Source of the DNA: Bin55 sp965116055
GTDB lineage: Bacteria; Pseudomonadota; Gammaproteobacteria; Pseudomonadales; Azotimanducaceae
Direction: 5' to 3'
Length of the DNA: 64,000 nucleotides
NCBI GenBank assembly: GCA_965116055.1
Contig: OZ220466.1
Coordinates: forward strand, 2,046,001 to 2,110,000
In this document: piece after piece, positions 37,702 to 46,797 of the stretch
How positions within the stretch are numbered: position 1 is the stretch's first letter
Layout: every line of letters starts with the position of its first letter
The notes under the pieces: generated by a model
What the model saw: the letters and a program-made list of their open reading frames with translations, nothing else
What the model was told of the DNA's origin: nothing
Database searches by the model: none
Translations under genes and position numbers: made by a program

Positions 37702-39354
37702 ATGAATTTCACCAAACGCTACATTTCCATAGCCTGTATCCCTCTAATACTGTGCTTTCAATCAGTTACAGCGCAGGAATTCACTTCACAAATCGTTAAA
37801 GCGTTGAGTATCCATTGGCCTGTGGTGGCAATGCTTGACAACCATCCGACTAATTTCAATGCTGATCAGCGCGATGGATTCGTCATCATTGAGGATTTCA
37901 GCGTGCGAGCTGACGATAGCCTTTTGGTCGCGAGGCAGGCATTTGGCACCTCTGAAAACGGAAATGACCAGGCTCAAGTTTGGTTAGTTGTCGCTCAAAG
38001 TATTGAGCGAGACAACCGGGACCACATCGAATCTCTAACCCTTCTACTATGTAACACAAGTAAAGTGATGGTTATGCGCGAACTTCCGTTTGCTGAGGAT
38101 GCTCGTTCGCTATGCAAACTCGCGGATACCTCTCCGTTATTTACTCACAATGCTTCATCCGGGGTAAACCAAACCGCACAAATCCGATTTAGTTTACTGC
38201 CGAATGGCGTCAACATAGAGAACGACTACGAATTTCAATCAACCCAAAGATGGATTGAGCTGACTCAGGCAGATAGTACCCAGTTGCTAGCTTCAGTGGC
38301 TAGCAACAATCGGGTTGGTATCCGAGCGGTCATAGAAAGCACAGATACCAATGGAAACCCTGAAATGATCGAGTTCAGCATTGACCAAAGAATCAAGTCA
38401 AACTGGTTTAGTGTTTCCGATGACAGTGACATCAACGATAACGAACCACAGCAGCTCGCTAGATTTGAGCCAGAGTTTTTATCTACTTACTGGGAGGGGC
38501 CGACTACAGAGGATGTACGAGAGCGTCTTGAGCATGTCTACACTCTACTAATGAATGCATTTAAGAAAACTGAACTTGACAATCCTATACAAATTATTCG
38601 AGGGGGCTCAAATCCCGAGGTCACTGTCGTTAACGTCAATGGATTGTCAACTTACCGAATCCGATTAGCTGTCGATGGCTGGTATTTTCAACAGTATACC
38701 TTCCAATTCGCCCATGAATTGGGTCATATTCTTGCTAATTGGGAAGATAATCCCTCATCTGAATTTAACTGGTTTGGCGAAACTATAGCAGATCTGGCAT
38801 CAGCATATACCTTGACCCGTTTTTCTCAGAATTCCCCTTACGAACCCTACACCGAGGCTAGTTGGCAACGTTATTACAACGCCAATTATGATTCCAAAGA
38901 TCAACGGCTATTTAATCAATACGGCATATCAAAAACATATAGGCTTTTGAACTGGTTTCTGAGGTACCTACCGCAAATGCGACAAGACGAGTACATACGC
39001 GAGTTAAATTGGGGAGTCGCGCGTGAAATGCTTCCTTTTTTTCTTGAAAACGATACGGCATGGGAAGCAGTAGGCTACTTAAATCGTTGGGACGAAACTC
39101 GAAACGAGAATTTTTACGACTATTTAGAAAGTTGGCGGCGCACGCTCAACGCGAATTCTGTATCAGATGCCGTGATTGACCATATGCTGAGCATTCTTCC
39201 GTCAGACCCTAATGTTCAACAGATAAGACCTGCCCCAGTAGATACGCAATTTAGCCTATCAATTCACGCGCATGTGCCAGTACCAGTACCACTTAAAGAT
39301 AAAAAAGCGATAGACGATCTTATCGGTCATAAAGGCGAAGCGTATCAATACTAA
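37702..39354 (+). CDS. Secreted protein with HELGH zinc-protease motif
   Basis: A 550-residue exported protein with signal peptide (ISIACIPLILCFQSVTA). The C-terminal half holds QFAHELGHILANWED near residue 337, an HExxH site, followed by FNWFGETIADLASAY whose Glu could be the third ligand, as in gluzincins. The N-terminal half is beta-rich without a recognised domain. I infer a secreted zinc metallopeptidase of unknown target. It ends tail-to-tail with the truncated paralogue on the other strand, overlapping by 35 bp, and sits beside the tandem array, so the two may be functionally related. Confidence 0.75.
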   Translation: MNFTKRYISIACIPLILCFQSVTAQEFTSQIVKALSIHWPVVAMLDNHPTNFNADQRDGFVIIEDFSVRADDSLLVARQAFGTSENGNDQAQVWLVVAQSIERDNRDHIESLTLLLCNTSKVMVMRELPFAEDARSLCKLADTSPLFTHNASSGVNQTAQIRFSLLPNGVNIENDYEFQSTQRWIELTQADSTQLLASVASNNRVGIRAVIESTDTNGNPEMIEFSIDQRIKSNWFSVSDDSDINDNEPQQLARFEPEFLSTYWEGPTTEDVRERLEHVYTLLMNAFKKTELDNPIQIIRGGSNPEVTVVNVNGLSTYRIRLAVDGWYFQQYTFQFAHELGHILANWEDNPSSEFNWFGETIADLASAYTLTRFSQNSPYEPYTEASWQRYYNANYDSKDQRLFNQYGISKTYRLLNWFLRYLPQMRQDEYIRELNWGVAREMLPFFLENDTAWEAVGYLNRWDETRNENFYDYLESWRRTLNANSVSDAVIDHMLSILPSDPNVQQIRPAPVDTQFSLSIHAHVPVPVPLKDKKAIDDLIGHKGEAYQY

Positions 39355-39760
39355 CACTGGGAGCGGCTGTGTTCGATTTTCTTTGTAGACCCATGCCATC
39401 AAAATCAAATTGCAGAGTCATCTTGTCGCTTTTTTGTATCCAATGAGTTATCCTGAGATTAATCCCCTCAATTTTGCGAATTTCTGGCCAAACGCCAAGT
39501 TCCCGCATCCTGTCGTCGCTTTCGTTCAGTCCGGGATCAATAACGACGACAGCAAGATCAAGTTTAGGAATGTTTAATCTAGGATAAGTCGAACAGTCCC
39601 AAAAATGGGGACAAGGGGCCGACTTTGTAGATCCTACCCGCTGGCTTTCCTCAGGGAGTTGTGGACCAACGGGGAAGGCGGCAGCGATATGCAAGCTAAT
39701 GGATAGTAAAAGCAAGGCCCAGAGACTTTGCTTGGAGCGATTCTTGAATGTAGGATCCAT
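39320..39760 (-). pseudogene. Truncated first copy of the tandem paralogue family
   Basis: Residues 1 to about 98 share the signal peptide, PRLNIPKLDLAVVVIDPGLN and WPEIRKIEGI with the two full copies at 39947 and 41648. After KIEGI the sequence changes abruptly to an unrelated 48-residue tail (NLRITHWIQKSDKM...), removing about 300 residues of the family. It also carries a roughly 10-residue insertion (SAPCPHFWDC) after the signal peptide. Its promoter-like region is intact, so it may still be expressed as a short secreted protein. Read as a partially deleted duplicate. Confidence 0.7.
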
Positions 39761-39789
39761 GGATATTCGAACATAGTGAATATTTATAT

Positions 39790-39818
39790 ATTATACCATG
39801 TATTTTGAAGAGCCTAAA
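39790..39818 (-). promoter_or_regulatory. Shared promoter of the paralogue array, copy 1
   Basis: On the minus strand, TTTAGG (39813-39818) and TATAAT (39790-39795) with a 17-bp spacer. The same pair occurs before copies 2 and 3. The leader to the ATG is only about 30 nt and includes a conserved ATTCACTATGTT block but no Shine-Dalgarno sequence. Confidence 0.6.
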
Positions 39819-39946
39819 AAATCTCTAATGTGGGGTCCGAAAGCTAGAAGCCTGCGCCATAGAAAATTTCTTGGGATAAAATTAGGAGAATATGATCCTA
39901 AGCCCGAGGTGACGCTTCACGATCAACATTGTAACAATTAATACTG

Positions 39947-41245
39947 CTAATTGTCAAGCACTTGAATAGGAAAAGCGTCGGCTTGCTCACGTTCGTAAAG
40001 TTCTCGCACGACTGAGCGCCAATGCCCAAACTGTGCATCTGCTTTACCGTGTAGCGTAATGGTCTCGTCTCGGATTTTTACATTGACCGGTGCGAATGAA
40101 TCATGGTAATCTCTTGACATTTCATTAAATACATTCAAGTTTCGCTGAAAGTCCTCTTGATCAAAGAGACTATTTAAGAGTAAGACACCACTCACAATCT
40201 CGCCTGTGGACAATGCGGAGCTCACTGAACCATCGGCGCCAGCAGCGGCAATGAGCGCTAAACCCACAAGCCTTCGAAGCATCACACTACGTTGCTCTAG
40301 GCGCATCTGAAGAGCATAGGGAAAAAGGTCGTTGAGCCACTTTTCGTAACTTGGATTAACAGAATTAAAGAACTTTGTATACTGTTTATCATAGAGTGAC
40401 GCTATTTCTTGGTCTTTTTGTGCGAAAGCTTGAATAATCAACCAATCTTCGGTCGTGGTTGACGGTAAATAATTGATCTCCAACCGCCCTCGTTCGTTGG
40501 CTTTGATAGCGTCACTGTAAAGTTGCGGTGCAAAAAATCTCGCCAATACAAGATCACGTGTATGGGTGATTTCATCAAGGTCCGAAAGCAATTCAGAACG
40601 ACCTCGCTTTTTTCGCGCTTGGTTTTGCTGAATTGTCTTTGTATGTCTTATTGCAAATTGTTGCAAACGCCTATAAACAGTATCAGCCACATGATCCCAA
40701 AGTGGCTGAAATGCATCCTTACCAGGAGTGTAAAAACGTTCATGCCAACCTAATGGAATTTGATGGTGAAATGTGTGGACCCATGATTGCTTAAGCCATT
40801 CAAAGCCGCGAGCGTCAACCAACCCCCAAGAAATAGTCATAATTTCGGATGTTGACTCACGGATCCGCCCATAGAGATATAGGTCAGCGCTTACGTCAGT
40901 CGAAGGAGCTACCGTAACTCGTTCGAACTGATTCAGTTGTTCAATTGCTTCTTTGATGCGATATGCAGAGCGAATCCCCTCAATTTTGCGAATTTCTGGC
41001 CACACGCCAAGTTCCCGCATCCTGTCATCGCTTTCGTTCAATCCAGGATCAATAACGACGACGGCGAGATCAAGTTTAGGAATATTTAATCTAGGATAGG
41101 CTGCATAGCCCGTAGCCCCTTCTCGCTGTCTTTCCTCAGGGAGTTGTGGACCAACAGAGAAGGCGGCAGCGATATGCAGGCTAATGGGTAGTAAAAGCAA
41201 AGCCCAGAGGCTTTGCTTGGAGCGATTCTTGAATGTAGAGAGCAT
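39947..41245 (-). CDS. Tandem paralogue copy 2, uncharacterised secreted protein
   Basis: A 432-residue exported protein (signal LWALLLLPISLHIAAA). An N-terminal alpha/beta domain (about 35-165, LDLAVVVIDPGLN to ISWGLVDARG) looks like the domains of envelope auxiliary lipoproteins. A helical C-terminal region follows, with SYEKWLNDLFPYALQMRL and a hydrophobic LVGLALIAAAG segment. No lipobox Cys and no catalytic motif are seen; the function is unknown. ATG at 41245 aligns with the starts of the other copies; the ATG two codons upstream is less likely. It is nearly identical to copy 3 at both ends but divergent in the middle. Confidence 0.85.
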   Translation of the reverse strand: MLSTFKNRSKQSLWALLLLPISLHIAAAFSVGPQLPEERQREGATGYAAYPRLNIPKLDLAVVVIDPGLNESDDRMRELGVWPEIRKIEGIRSAYRIKEAIEQLNQFERVTVAPSTDVSADLYLYGRIRESTSEIMTISWGLVDARGFEWLKQSWVHTFHHQIPLGWHERFYTPGKDAFQPLWDHVADTVYRRLQQFAIRHTKTIQQNQARKKRGRSELLSDLDEITHTRDLVLARFFAPQLYSDAIKANERGRLEINYLPSTTTEDWLIIQAFAQKDQEIASLYDKQYTKFFNSVNPSYEKWLNDLFPYALQMRLEQRSVMLRRLVGLALIAAAGADGSVSSALSTGEIVSGVLLLNSLFDQEDFQRNLNVFNEMSRDYHDSFAPVNVKIRDETITLHGKADAQFGHWRSVVRELYEREQADAFPIQVLDN

Positions 41246-41251
41246 GGACAT

Positions 41252-41647
41252 TCAAACATAGTGAATATATTTGAATTATACCGTGAATTTTGAGGAACCT
41301 AAAAAATCTCTGGCCGATTCGTCGTGAGAATGTCCAATGTAGGATCCGCAGCTATGAGCTTGTACTGTAAAAGCTTCTTTTAGAATAAAATTAGGAAGAT
41401 ATTTTGACTAATTGAATGTAATTGGAAAAGATACATATAATATCGAAATGCAGCTTCGATATCTTATTGACTGAATGCTAAATTGTCCTGTGGTACACGC
41501 TCTTAGAATCTGTAACGAGAATTTAGTTCTCGTTTTACCATGTACTTGAAGGTACCGATCTACCCAAAAGTGTGTCATGGCAAGTCGGCGAGGTACAGAC
41601 CCTAAGCCCGAGGTGACGCTTCACGACCAACATTGTAACAATTCAAA
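41252..41647. other. Spacer between paralogue copies 2 and 3, with repeats and hairpins
   Basis: The spacer repeats sequence found around the other copies: the promoter block, then a 3'-flank block with CCTAAGCCCGAGGTGACGCT at 41601-41620 that recurs 1704 bp to the left at 39897-39916. It also has two perfect hairpins, 41440-41462 (8-bp stem ATATCGAA) and 41514-41534 (8-bp stem AACGAGAA). No gene is seen. Confidence 0.65.
41275..41303 (-). promoter_or_regulatory. Shared promoter of the paralogue array, copy 2
   Basis: TTTAGG (41298-41303) and TATAAT (41275-41280), 17-bp spacer, minus strand, about 30 nt from the ATG at 41245. Conserved with copies 1 and 3. Confidence 0.6.
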
Positions 41648-42994
41648 CTATTCATTGTCAAGAACTTGAATCGCAAAAGCGTCGGCTTGTTCACGTTCAT
41701 AGAGTTCTCGCACGACCGCGCGCCAACGCCCAAACTGTGTATCTGCTTTACCTTGTAGCGTAATAGTCTCGTCTCGGATTTTTACATTGACAGGTGCGAA
41801 CGAGTCGTGATAGTCTCTTGACATTTCATTAAATACATTCAAGTTTCGCTGAAAGTCCTCTTGTTCAAGGAGACTATTTAAGAATAAGACACTGCCCACA
41901 ATCTCGCCTTTGGCCACTGCGGAGCTCACTGAACTATCGGTCCCAGCAGCGGCAATGAGCGCTAAGCCCACAAGCCTTTGAAACGTAGCGCTACGCTGCT
42001 CTAGGCGCATCTGACGAGCATAGGGAAAAAGGTCGTTGAGCCACTTTTCGTAACTTGGGTTAACAGAATTAAAGAACTTTGTATACTGTTTATCATAGAG
42101 TGACGCTACTTCTTGATCTTTTTGTGCGAAGGCTTGAATAATCAACCAATCTTCGGTCGTGGTCGACGGTAAATAGTTGATCTCCCACTCCCACTCTCCG
42201 AAGTGTTTATTGATTTTGATGATGGCATCACCGTAAAGTTGCGGTGCAAAAAATCTTGCCAGTACAAGATCACGTGTATGGGTGATTTCATCAAGCTCCG
42301 AGAGCAGTTCAGGACGACCTCGTTTTTTTCGGGATTGGTTTCGCTTGGTTGTCTTTTCGTGTCTTTTTGCAAATTTCGTCAAACGGTTGTAAACATAATC
42401 AGCAATCAGATCCCAAAGTGGCTGAAATGCATCCTTACCAGGGGTGTAAAAGCGTTCATGCCAACCTGATCGGACGCGATATTGGTGCTTATAATGTAGT
42501 CGCCCATCAAGGTAAAGTGAAAAAATTGATTTCTTCCACCAAATAGCGCCGCGAGCGTCAACCAACATCCAAGAAATAGTCATAATTTCGGATGTTGACT
42601 CAACGATCCCACCCACGAGATATAGATCAGCACTTACGGCAGTCGAAGGAGCTACCGTAACCCGTTCGAACTGATTTAGTCGTTCAATTGCTTCTTTGAT
42701 GCGATATGCAGAGCGAATTCCCTCAATTTTGCGAATTTCTGGCCACACACCAAGTTCCCGCATCCTGTCATCGCTTTCGTTCAATCCAGGATCAATAACG
42801 ACGACGGCGAGATCAAGTTTAGGAATATTTAATCTAGGATAAGGAGCGACTTCGTCACCTGTAGCACCTTCTCGCTGTCTTTCCTCAGGGAGTTGTGGAC
42901 CAACGGGAAAGGCGGCAGCGATATGCAGGCTAATGGGTAGTAAAAGCAAGGCATAGAGACTCTGTTTAGAGCGATTCTTGAATGTAGAGACCAT
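41648..42994 (-). CDS. Tandem paralogue copy 3, uncharacterised secreted protein
   Basis: A 448-residue exported protein, the longest copy. It shares the signal peptide, the PRLNIPKLDLAVVVIDPG domain and a nearly identical C-terminal region (NEMSRDYHDSFAPVNVKIRD) with copy 2. Between about residues 155 and 260 it differs strongly: SIFSLYLDGRLHYKHQYRVR replaces a shorter block, and the segment after LYGDAI is longer and richer in Trp. The pattern of conserved ends and variable middle suggests diversification or gene conversion after duplication. Function unknown. Confidence 0.85.
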   Translation of the reverse strand: MVSTFKNRSKQSLYALLLLPISLHIAAAFPVGPQLPEERQREGATGDEVAPYPRLNIPKLDLAVVVIDPGLNESDDRMRELGVWPEIRKIEGIRSAYRIKEAIERLNQFERVTVAPSTAVSADLYLVGGIVESTSEIMTISWMLVDARGAIWWKKSIFSLYLDGRLHYKHQYRVRSGWHERFYTPGKDAFQPLWDLIADYVYNRLTKFAKRHEKTTKRNQSRKKRGRPELLSELDEITHTRDLVLARFFAPQLYGDAIIKINKHFGEWEWEINYLPSTTTEDWLIIQAFAQKDQEVASLYDKQYTKFFNSVNPSYEKWLNDLFPYARQMRLEQRSATFQRLVGLALIAAAGTDSSVSSAVAKGEIVGSVLFLNSLLEQEDFQRNLNVFNEMSRDYHDSFAPVNVKIRDETITLQGKADTQFGRWRAVVRELYEREQADAFAIQVLDNE

Positions 42995-43769
42995 GGAAAT
43001 TCGAACATAGTGAATATTTTTAATTATAACCTTATTTTAAGAAACCTAAAAAATCCCCGGCCAATTTGTCTTTTCGTGAAAATGCCCAATGTGGGATCCA
43101 CAGCTAGGAGCCTGCACTGAGAAATTTCTCTTGGGCTAACCACTACATAAATATCTCAATTTATCAGCCATAATTGAGATAATAATCCATGTATTTGAAA
43201 ATAATGATGCGATATCTTACTGTCTGAGCACTAAACCGTCTTGAGGTGCAAATTCCAGCATCTGATGGGCAGGTACTGCCCTGCCTCCTAGCGGCTCATA
43301 TTTATTCTTGATGAGAGATAGCATCTAGCCGCGAAGATGCGTGCACACACGAATGTGCCAGAGGGCTCTCGGCCGGAACCTGTCAACGTGATTGAGACAG
43401 CGGTTGTTGTCATTTACTGTGCAACCTTCGGTGTAGTGGTTGGGTCTGACGGTTTGATCCTAACCTGTTCGGGAAGCGCTTGGAGCTTGGGACTCCCGCG
43501 CACGAATCGTTCCGCGTCCTGACGCAGCAGGTTGAGCGCGCGTTACAAAGTCCCCAAGGTACCAAGAACTCGTGGAGAAGTAGCACAGCAGGATCAGCGG
43601 GGCGTCGCGCGAAAGGGTTGATACGGTAAGCGCGCTATGTTCTTATTCGCACTTAATCGTAGTTATTGCCTAATATTTATCTCTTAACATTGAACCCTAC
43701 CCTTGGCGGGACGCCAATTCCATTGAGGAATCAATGCGTCTACATGAGGAAGGACGAGGCGCAGGAAAC
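42995..43769. other. Gene-free region right of the paralogue array
   Basis: The left part (to about 43.25 kb) repeats the promoter block and the spacer sequence found between copies 2 and 3 (for example CGATATCTTA near 43.21 kb), marking the right border of the duplicated unit. A GGGCAG/CTGCCC hairpin lies at 43267-43281. The rest, to the DUF29 start, shows nothing I can assign. Confidence 0.5.
43023..43050 (-). promoter_or_regulatory. Shared promoter of the paralogue array, copy 3
   Basis: TTTAGG (43045-43050) and TATAAT (43023-43028), here with a 16-bp spacer, minus strand, followed by the conserved ATTCACTATGTT leader block and the ATG at 42994. Confidence 0.6.
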
Positions 43770-44384
43770 ATGTCAGAAGTTACTGTCGAGTCGATTGAAA
43801 AATCGCCCGCTTACGTGGACGACTACTACCTGTGGTGGGAACATCAGTTGAAGTTGATGCAAACCGGGCGTTGGGCGGAATTGGACTTCGAGAACGTAGC
43901 GGATGAGTTTAGGGATTTGGGAATACAACATCGCCACACTGCCGAATCGGTTATAAAAAAAATCATTGTTCATCTCATCGCGATCAAAGTGTGCGGTTCA
44001 GATCATTTTGTCCGGGATGAAACCATTGGGTATTGGAAAAAAGAAATCCGATCGTTTAGAGGCAGCTTGCTTGAAACGCTAGCCGATAGTCCGGGATTAA
44101 AAGGGATATTAACAAAGGATTATGCGCGCTTGTGGAAATACAGCATGGAGCCGTTGTTAAGGAAATTAAGCGACATGGATGCCATCGGAGAGCCGCACGC
44201 AAGAAAGATCGTGAAAGAATTCAATCAATCTCCTTGCTTTCCTATTGAAGAGTGCGTTGGCTTTAATTTGAACGAGCATAAGAGAAACATGGCCGCCATT
44301 GATTACGAGGGGAAATGGCTCTATCCTCCAGTTGTGCGAGATACTATAGAGCAGGCGGAAAAGAGCATGGAACGACAACGTTAA
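43770..44384 (+). CDS. DUF29 family protein
   Basis: A 204-residue protein of the DUF29 family. DDYYLWWEHQLKLMQTGRWAELDFENVADEFRDLG, cited only by its ends, is the family opening, and helices containing HRHTAESVIKKIIVHLIAI plus the CFPIEECVGFNLNE end complete it. DUF29 proteins are small, helical and of unknown function, often in accessory regions. I start it at ATG 43770 (AGGA seven bases upstream) rather than 43734. It has no close neighbours. Confidence 0.85.
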   Translation: MSEVTVESIEKSPAYVDDYYLWWEHQLKLMQTGRWAELDFENVADEFRDLGIQHRHTAESVIKKIIVHLIAIKVCGSDHFVRDETIGYWKKEIRSFRGSLLETLADSPGLKGILTKDYARLWKYSMEPLLRKLSDMDAIGEPHARKIVKEFNQSPCFPIEECVGFNLNEHKRNMAAIDYEGKWLYPPVVRDTIEQAEKSMERQR

Positions 44385-44751
44385 AGAAAACGCAGTGATG
44401 GGTTGGTTCGCTAATATGTGCGCTTGTCGTGGTTGTAATATTTGATAATCGTTCTTGAACGATATGGATAGTTAGTAACCGCGCGCCATAGAGCAAATCA
44501 CGACGACTGGCATTGACGATCAGCTTGGAGCATTTATCACTATCATGACGGTCTACTGCCTCTACTACATGCTACTTTAGATACGTTAATCACTATCCAG
44601 TTTCAAGGTAGCCCAAGTCGCCTCGTTAAGGAAGCGGGAGCTGATTAAGCATCCCCCTCGCCCCACTACCACATCCCCCAGGACTTTTCATCGGTCACCA
44701 AATTGATGTCCGACGGCGCATCAAGGACACATATCAATTCAAACCATATGG
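44385..44751. other. Gene-free convergent spacer
   Basis: Between two convergent genes. No frame, RNA gene or clear terminator is visible. Confidence 0.4.
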
Positions 44752-45579
44752 CTAACTTAGCTTCTCATCTTTTCGAGACCATGCCTCACGTAACCACGTA
44801 GCTGGATCGCTGGTTAATTGACCCGTCCAAGGCCAAGCCTCGACCTCAAAACGAATATTCGACGCTTGCCCGCCCCCTAGGAACTGCCAAAAAGTCATGT
44901 CTTTAGGGTAATGCAAGGTGCAGTTCAATACAGATGGCTCAAATTCCGCTAGCGACTGAACCAATACTGAAAAGCCTGCTGTGCGAGGTGGCAATAGGTA
45001 GTTATAATTGGATTTGGATTCCATGTGTTTTTTACGCGTGAATCTTGTGCCTTCCGCGAATACAAGCATGGCCGCCGGCGATTGTTCAAGCACCTTGCAA
45101 GCTTCTCGAACGATTGCAAGATCTTGCGCGCGACGCTTTGTTTCGTTTCTACCGCTCCACGATTTTCGACGCACTACAGGAAACCTGAACGCAAGAATAA
45201 TCAGTGCGAAAATTGGCACGAAAAGCAGCTGTTTCTTACATAGAAACTTGATGATTGGTCCGTTTCTAGCTATACCCGATTGAAGGATGAAAATATCTGC
45301 CCAAGACACATGATTAGATATGACGATATATGACTGAGTTTTACTCAATTCGATTTTGTCGGCATCCCATGTGCAACCTGATATATTGTTTAAACACCAA
45401 TCGTCGAATGTCACTGCCCATCTGTAACAATTGCCGGCAATACGATCCAGCTGCAATGCCGAATTGAGACCAAGCAGGCGCAAGGTAACAAGAACTGACA
45501 GCGGTACGCACCACACCGTCAAATTGGCAGCGATCAGTAAAAAGGCAACAAGCGCGCGGGCATGACGATGTAGAGGCAA
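44752..45579 (-). CDS. PlsC-type 1-acylglycerol-3-phosphate O-acyltransferase-like protein
   Basis: A 275-residue membrane acyltransferase. ISNHVSWADIFIL (about 85) is the NHX4D-type catalytic motif and MLVFAEGTRFTRKK (about 175) the second block. Hydrophobic segments at the N-terminus (LVAFLLIAANLTVWCVPLSVLVTL, cited by ends) anchor it. The length and the long N-terminal region resemble the YihG-like branch. It starts with TTG at 45579, supported by GAGG eight bases upstream, which overlaps the stop of the preceding DUF1295 gene, so the two are coupled. Confidence 0.88.
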   Translation of the reverse strand: MPLHRHARALVAFLLIAANLTVWCVPLSVLVTLRLLGLNSALQLDRIAGNCYRWAVTFDDWCLNNISGCTWDADKIELSKTQSYIVISNHVSWADIFILQSGIARNGPIIKFLCKKQLLFVPIFALIILAFRFPVVRRKSWSGRNETKRRAQDLAIVREACKVLEQSPAAMLVFAEGTRFTRKKHMESKSNYNYLLPPRTAGFSVLVQSLAEFEPSVLNCTLHYPKDMTFWQFLGGGQASNIRFEVEAWPWTGQLTSDPATWLREAWSRKDEKLS

Positions 45580-45589
45580 CGTGATTACC

Positions 45590-46465
45590 TCATTGACGAG
45601 TCCAAATGCGAGGAATCAGTTTCGGCGTGATGGCGGTATATCTCTGGTACGCTTCATCTTTACCCCAGCGTCGTCTCGCCGAAGCATCCAACATCCGAAT
45701 ACCACTGATATGGACCAACAACAAATAAACAAATATTGGTGAAATCAAGCAAATGTTTTGCCATCCGGTCAGATTTGGAAATGCTATTACGGCAATACCT
45801 AGCCAGAGTGTGATCTCACCGAAGTAGTTTGGGTGTTGAGAACTTGCCCACAACCCGGTCGCGATGAATTTACCTGCATTATCCGGGTTTGAAGTAAAAA
45901 CAGCTTTCTGTGCATCGGCAATGCACTCAATGGCGAACCCGATACACCAAACGAGCGCTCCGACAATAAAGAATACGTCAATCGCGGGGAATGCCCGTGC
46001 AGTAAAGACCGCTAGCGCGGGCGCTAATGTAAGCGTGACCCATAGACCCTGTAAAGTCCAAGTCATAAAGAAGACCGCAAAGTCGCCACGTATACGATTG
46101 AAGCGACGATCCTCTCCAGCCTTTCGAATGCGGACTGATAGGAATGTTCCTAATCTGATCGCCCAGATGCTGACCATCGCCGCAAGCAGAAGACTATAGA
46201 CCGAAAAACTCTGAGATAGAACGACCGCAAGCCATGTTGCGAGTAGAAAGGAGGCAGACCCGAGCGCATCAAAGAAGCGCTCAGAATGCTTAGCCCATGC
46301 TACGAAGAAACCGACCAGTTGCACAACGAACACTGACGCGATAGATATCCAGGCGATAGGCAAATTCATGAACGTTCGCGTTGGTTCAGAAGCAATCGCC
46401 AACGCAATGCATACAGCCCCAAGTAACGCGAAAAACGTCATGAGCCAAGCAAACTGAAATTTCAT
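45590..46465 (-). CDS. DUF1295 (steroid 5-alpha-reductase-like) membrane protein
   Basis: A 291-residue protein with about seven membrane segments. The C-terminal half has ATGLWASSQHPNYFGEITLWLG, cited by ends, matching the NADPH-binding region of the 3-oxo-5-alpha-steroid 4-dehydrogenase/isoprenylcysteine methyltransferase-like superfamily (DUF1295). It likely acts on a lipid or sterol-like substrate in the membrane, which would fit its coupled partner, a PlsC-type acyltransferase. ATG start. Confidence 0.9.
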   Translation of the reverse strand: MKFQFAWLMTFFALLGAVCIALAIASEPTRTFMNLPIAWISIASVFVVQLVGFFVAWAKHSERFFDALGSASFLLATWLAVVLSQSFSVYSLLLAAMVSIWAIRLGTFLSVRIRKAGEDRRFNRIRGDFAVFFMTWTLQGLWVTLTLAPALAVFTARAFPAIDVFFIVGALVWCIGFAIECIADAQKAVFTSNPDNAGKFIATGLWASSQHPNYFGEITLWLGIAVIAFPNLTGWQNICLISPIFVYLLLVHISGIRMLDASARRRWGKDEAYQRYTAITPKLIPRIWTRQ

Positions 46466-46797
46466 GAGCTGAGTTTAACTTTTAACTGAAGGGGAATATT
46501 CTGTCATTCTAGTGTTCACCATTACTTTATACGCCTTCAGTCATTGATGTCTCGTCGCCCATATGAGAGCCTTGAGAATCTCGGGATTCTTCCACTCAGC
46601 GTTTAACCGCAACAGTCAGCTATTCATCGAGAATCCAAATCCGTCAGCGGCATACCTCCGTTTCCGTGCCGGAACCGTCAGCTACACCCCTCGAACAGGG
46701 ATTAATCTATGTTGTCCCTTTCAGATTTCCCGATACAAGTCGCAGAGTCGCGTTAAGATTCAAAAGATAATCTGCCTCCTATTCTGGAATTCGACCT
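46466..46797. other. Gene-free divergent spacer
   Basis: Holds the promoters of the DUF1295 gene and the serine hydrolase gene; no clear hexamers or gene are visible. Confidence 0.4.

Noticed and set aside
41514..41534. 8-bp hairpin followed by TT considered as a terminator
   Set aside because: The T-run is only on the plus strand, where no gene ends; on the minus strand it is followed by ACAG.
43337..43522. 61-residue frame left of the DUF29 gene
   Set aside because: No family features, no ribosome binding site and it ends well before the next gene.
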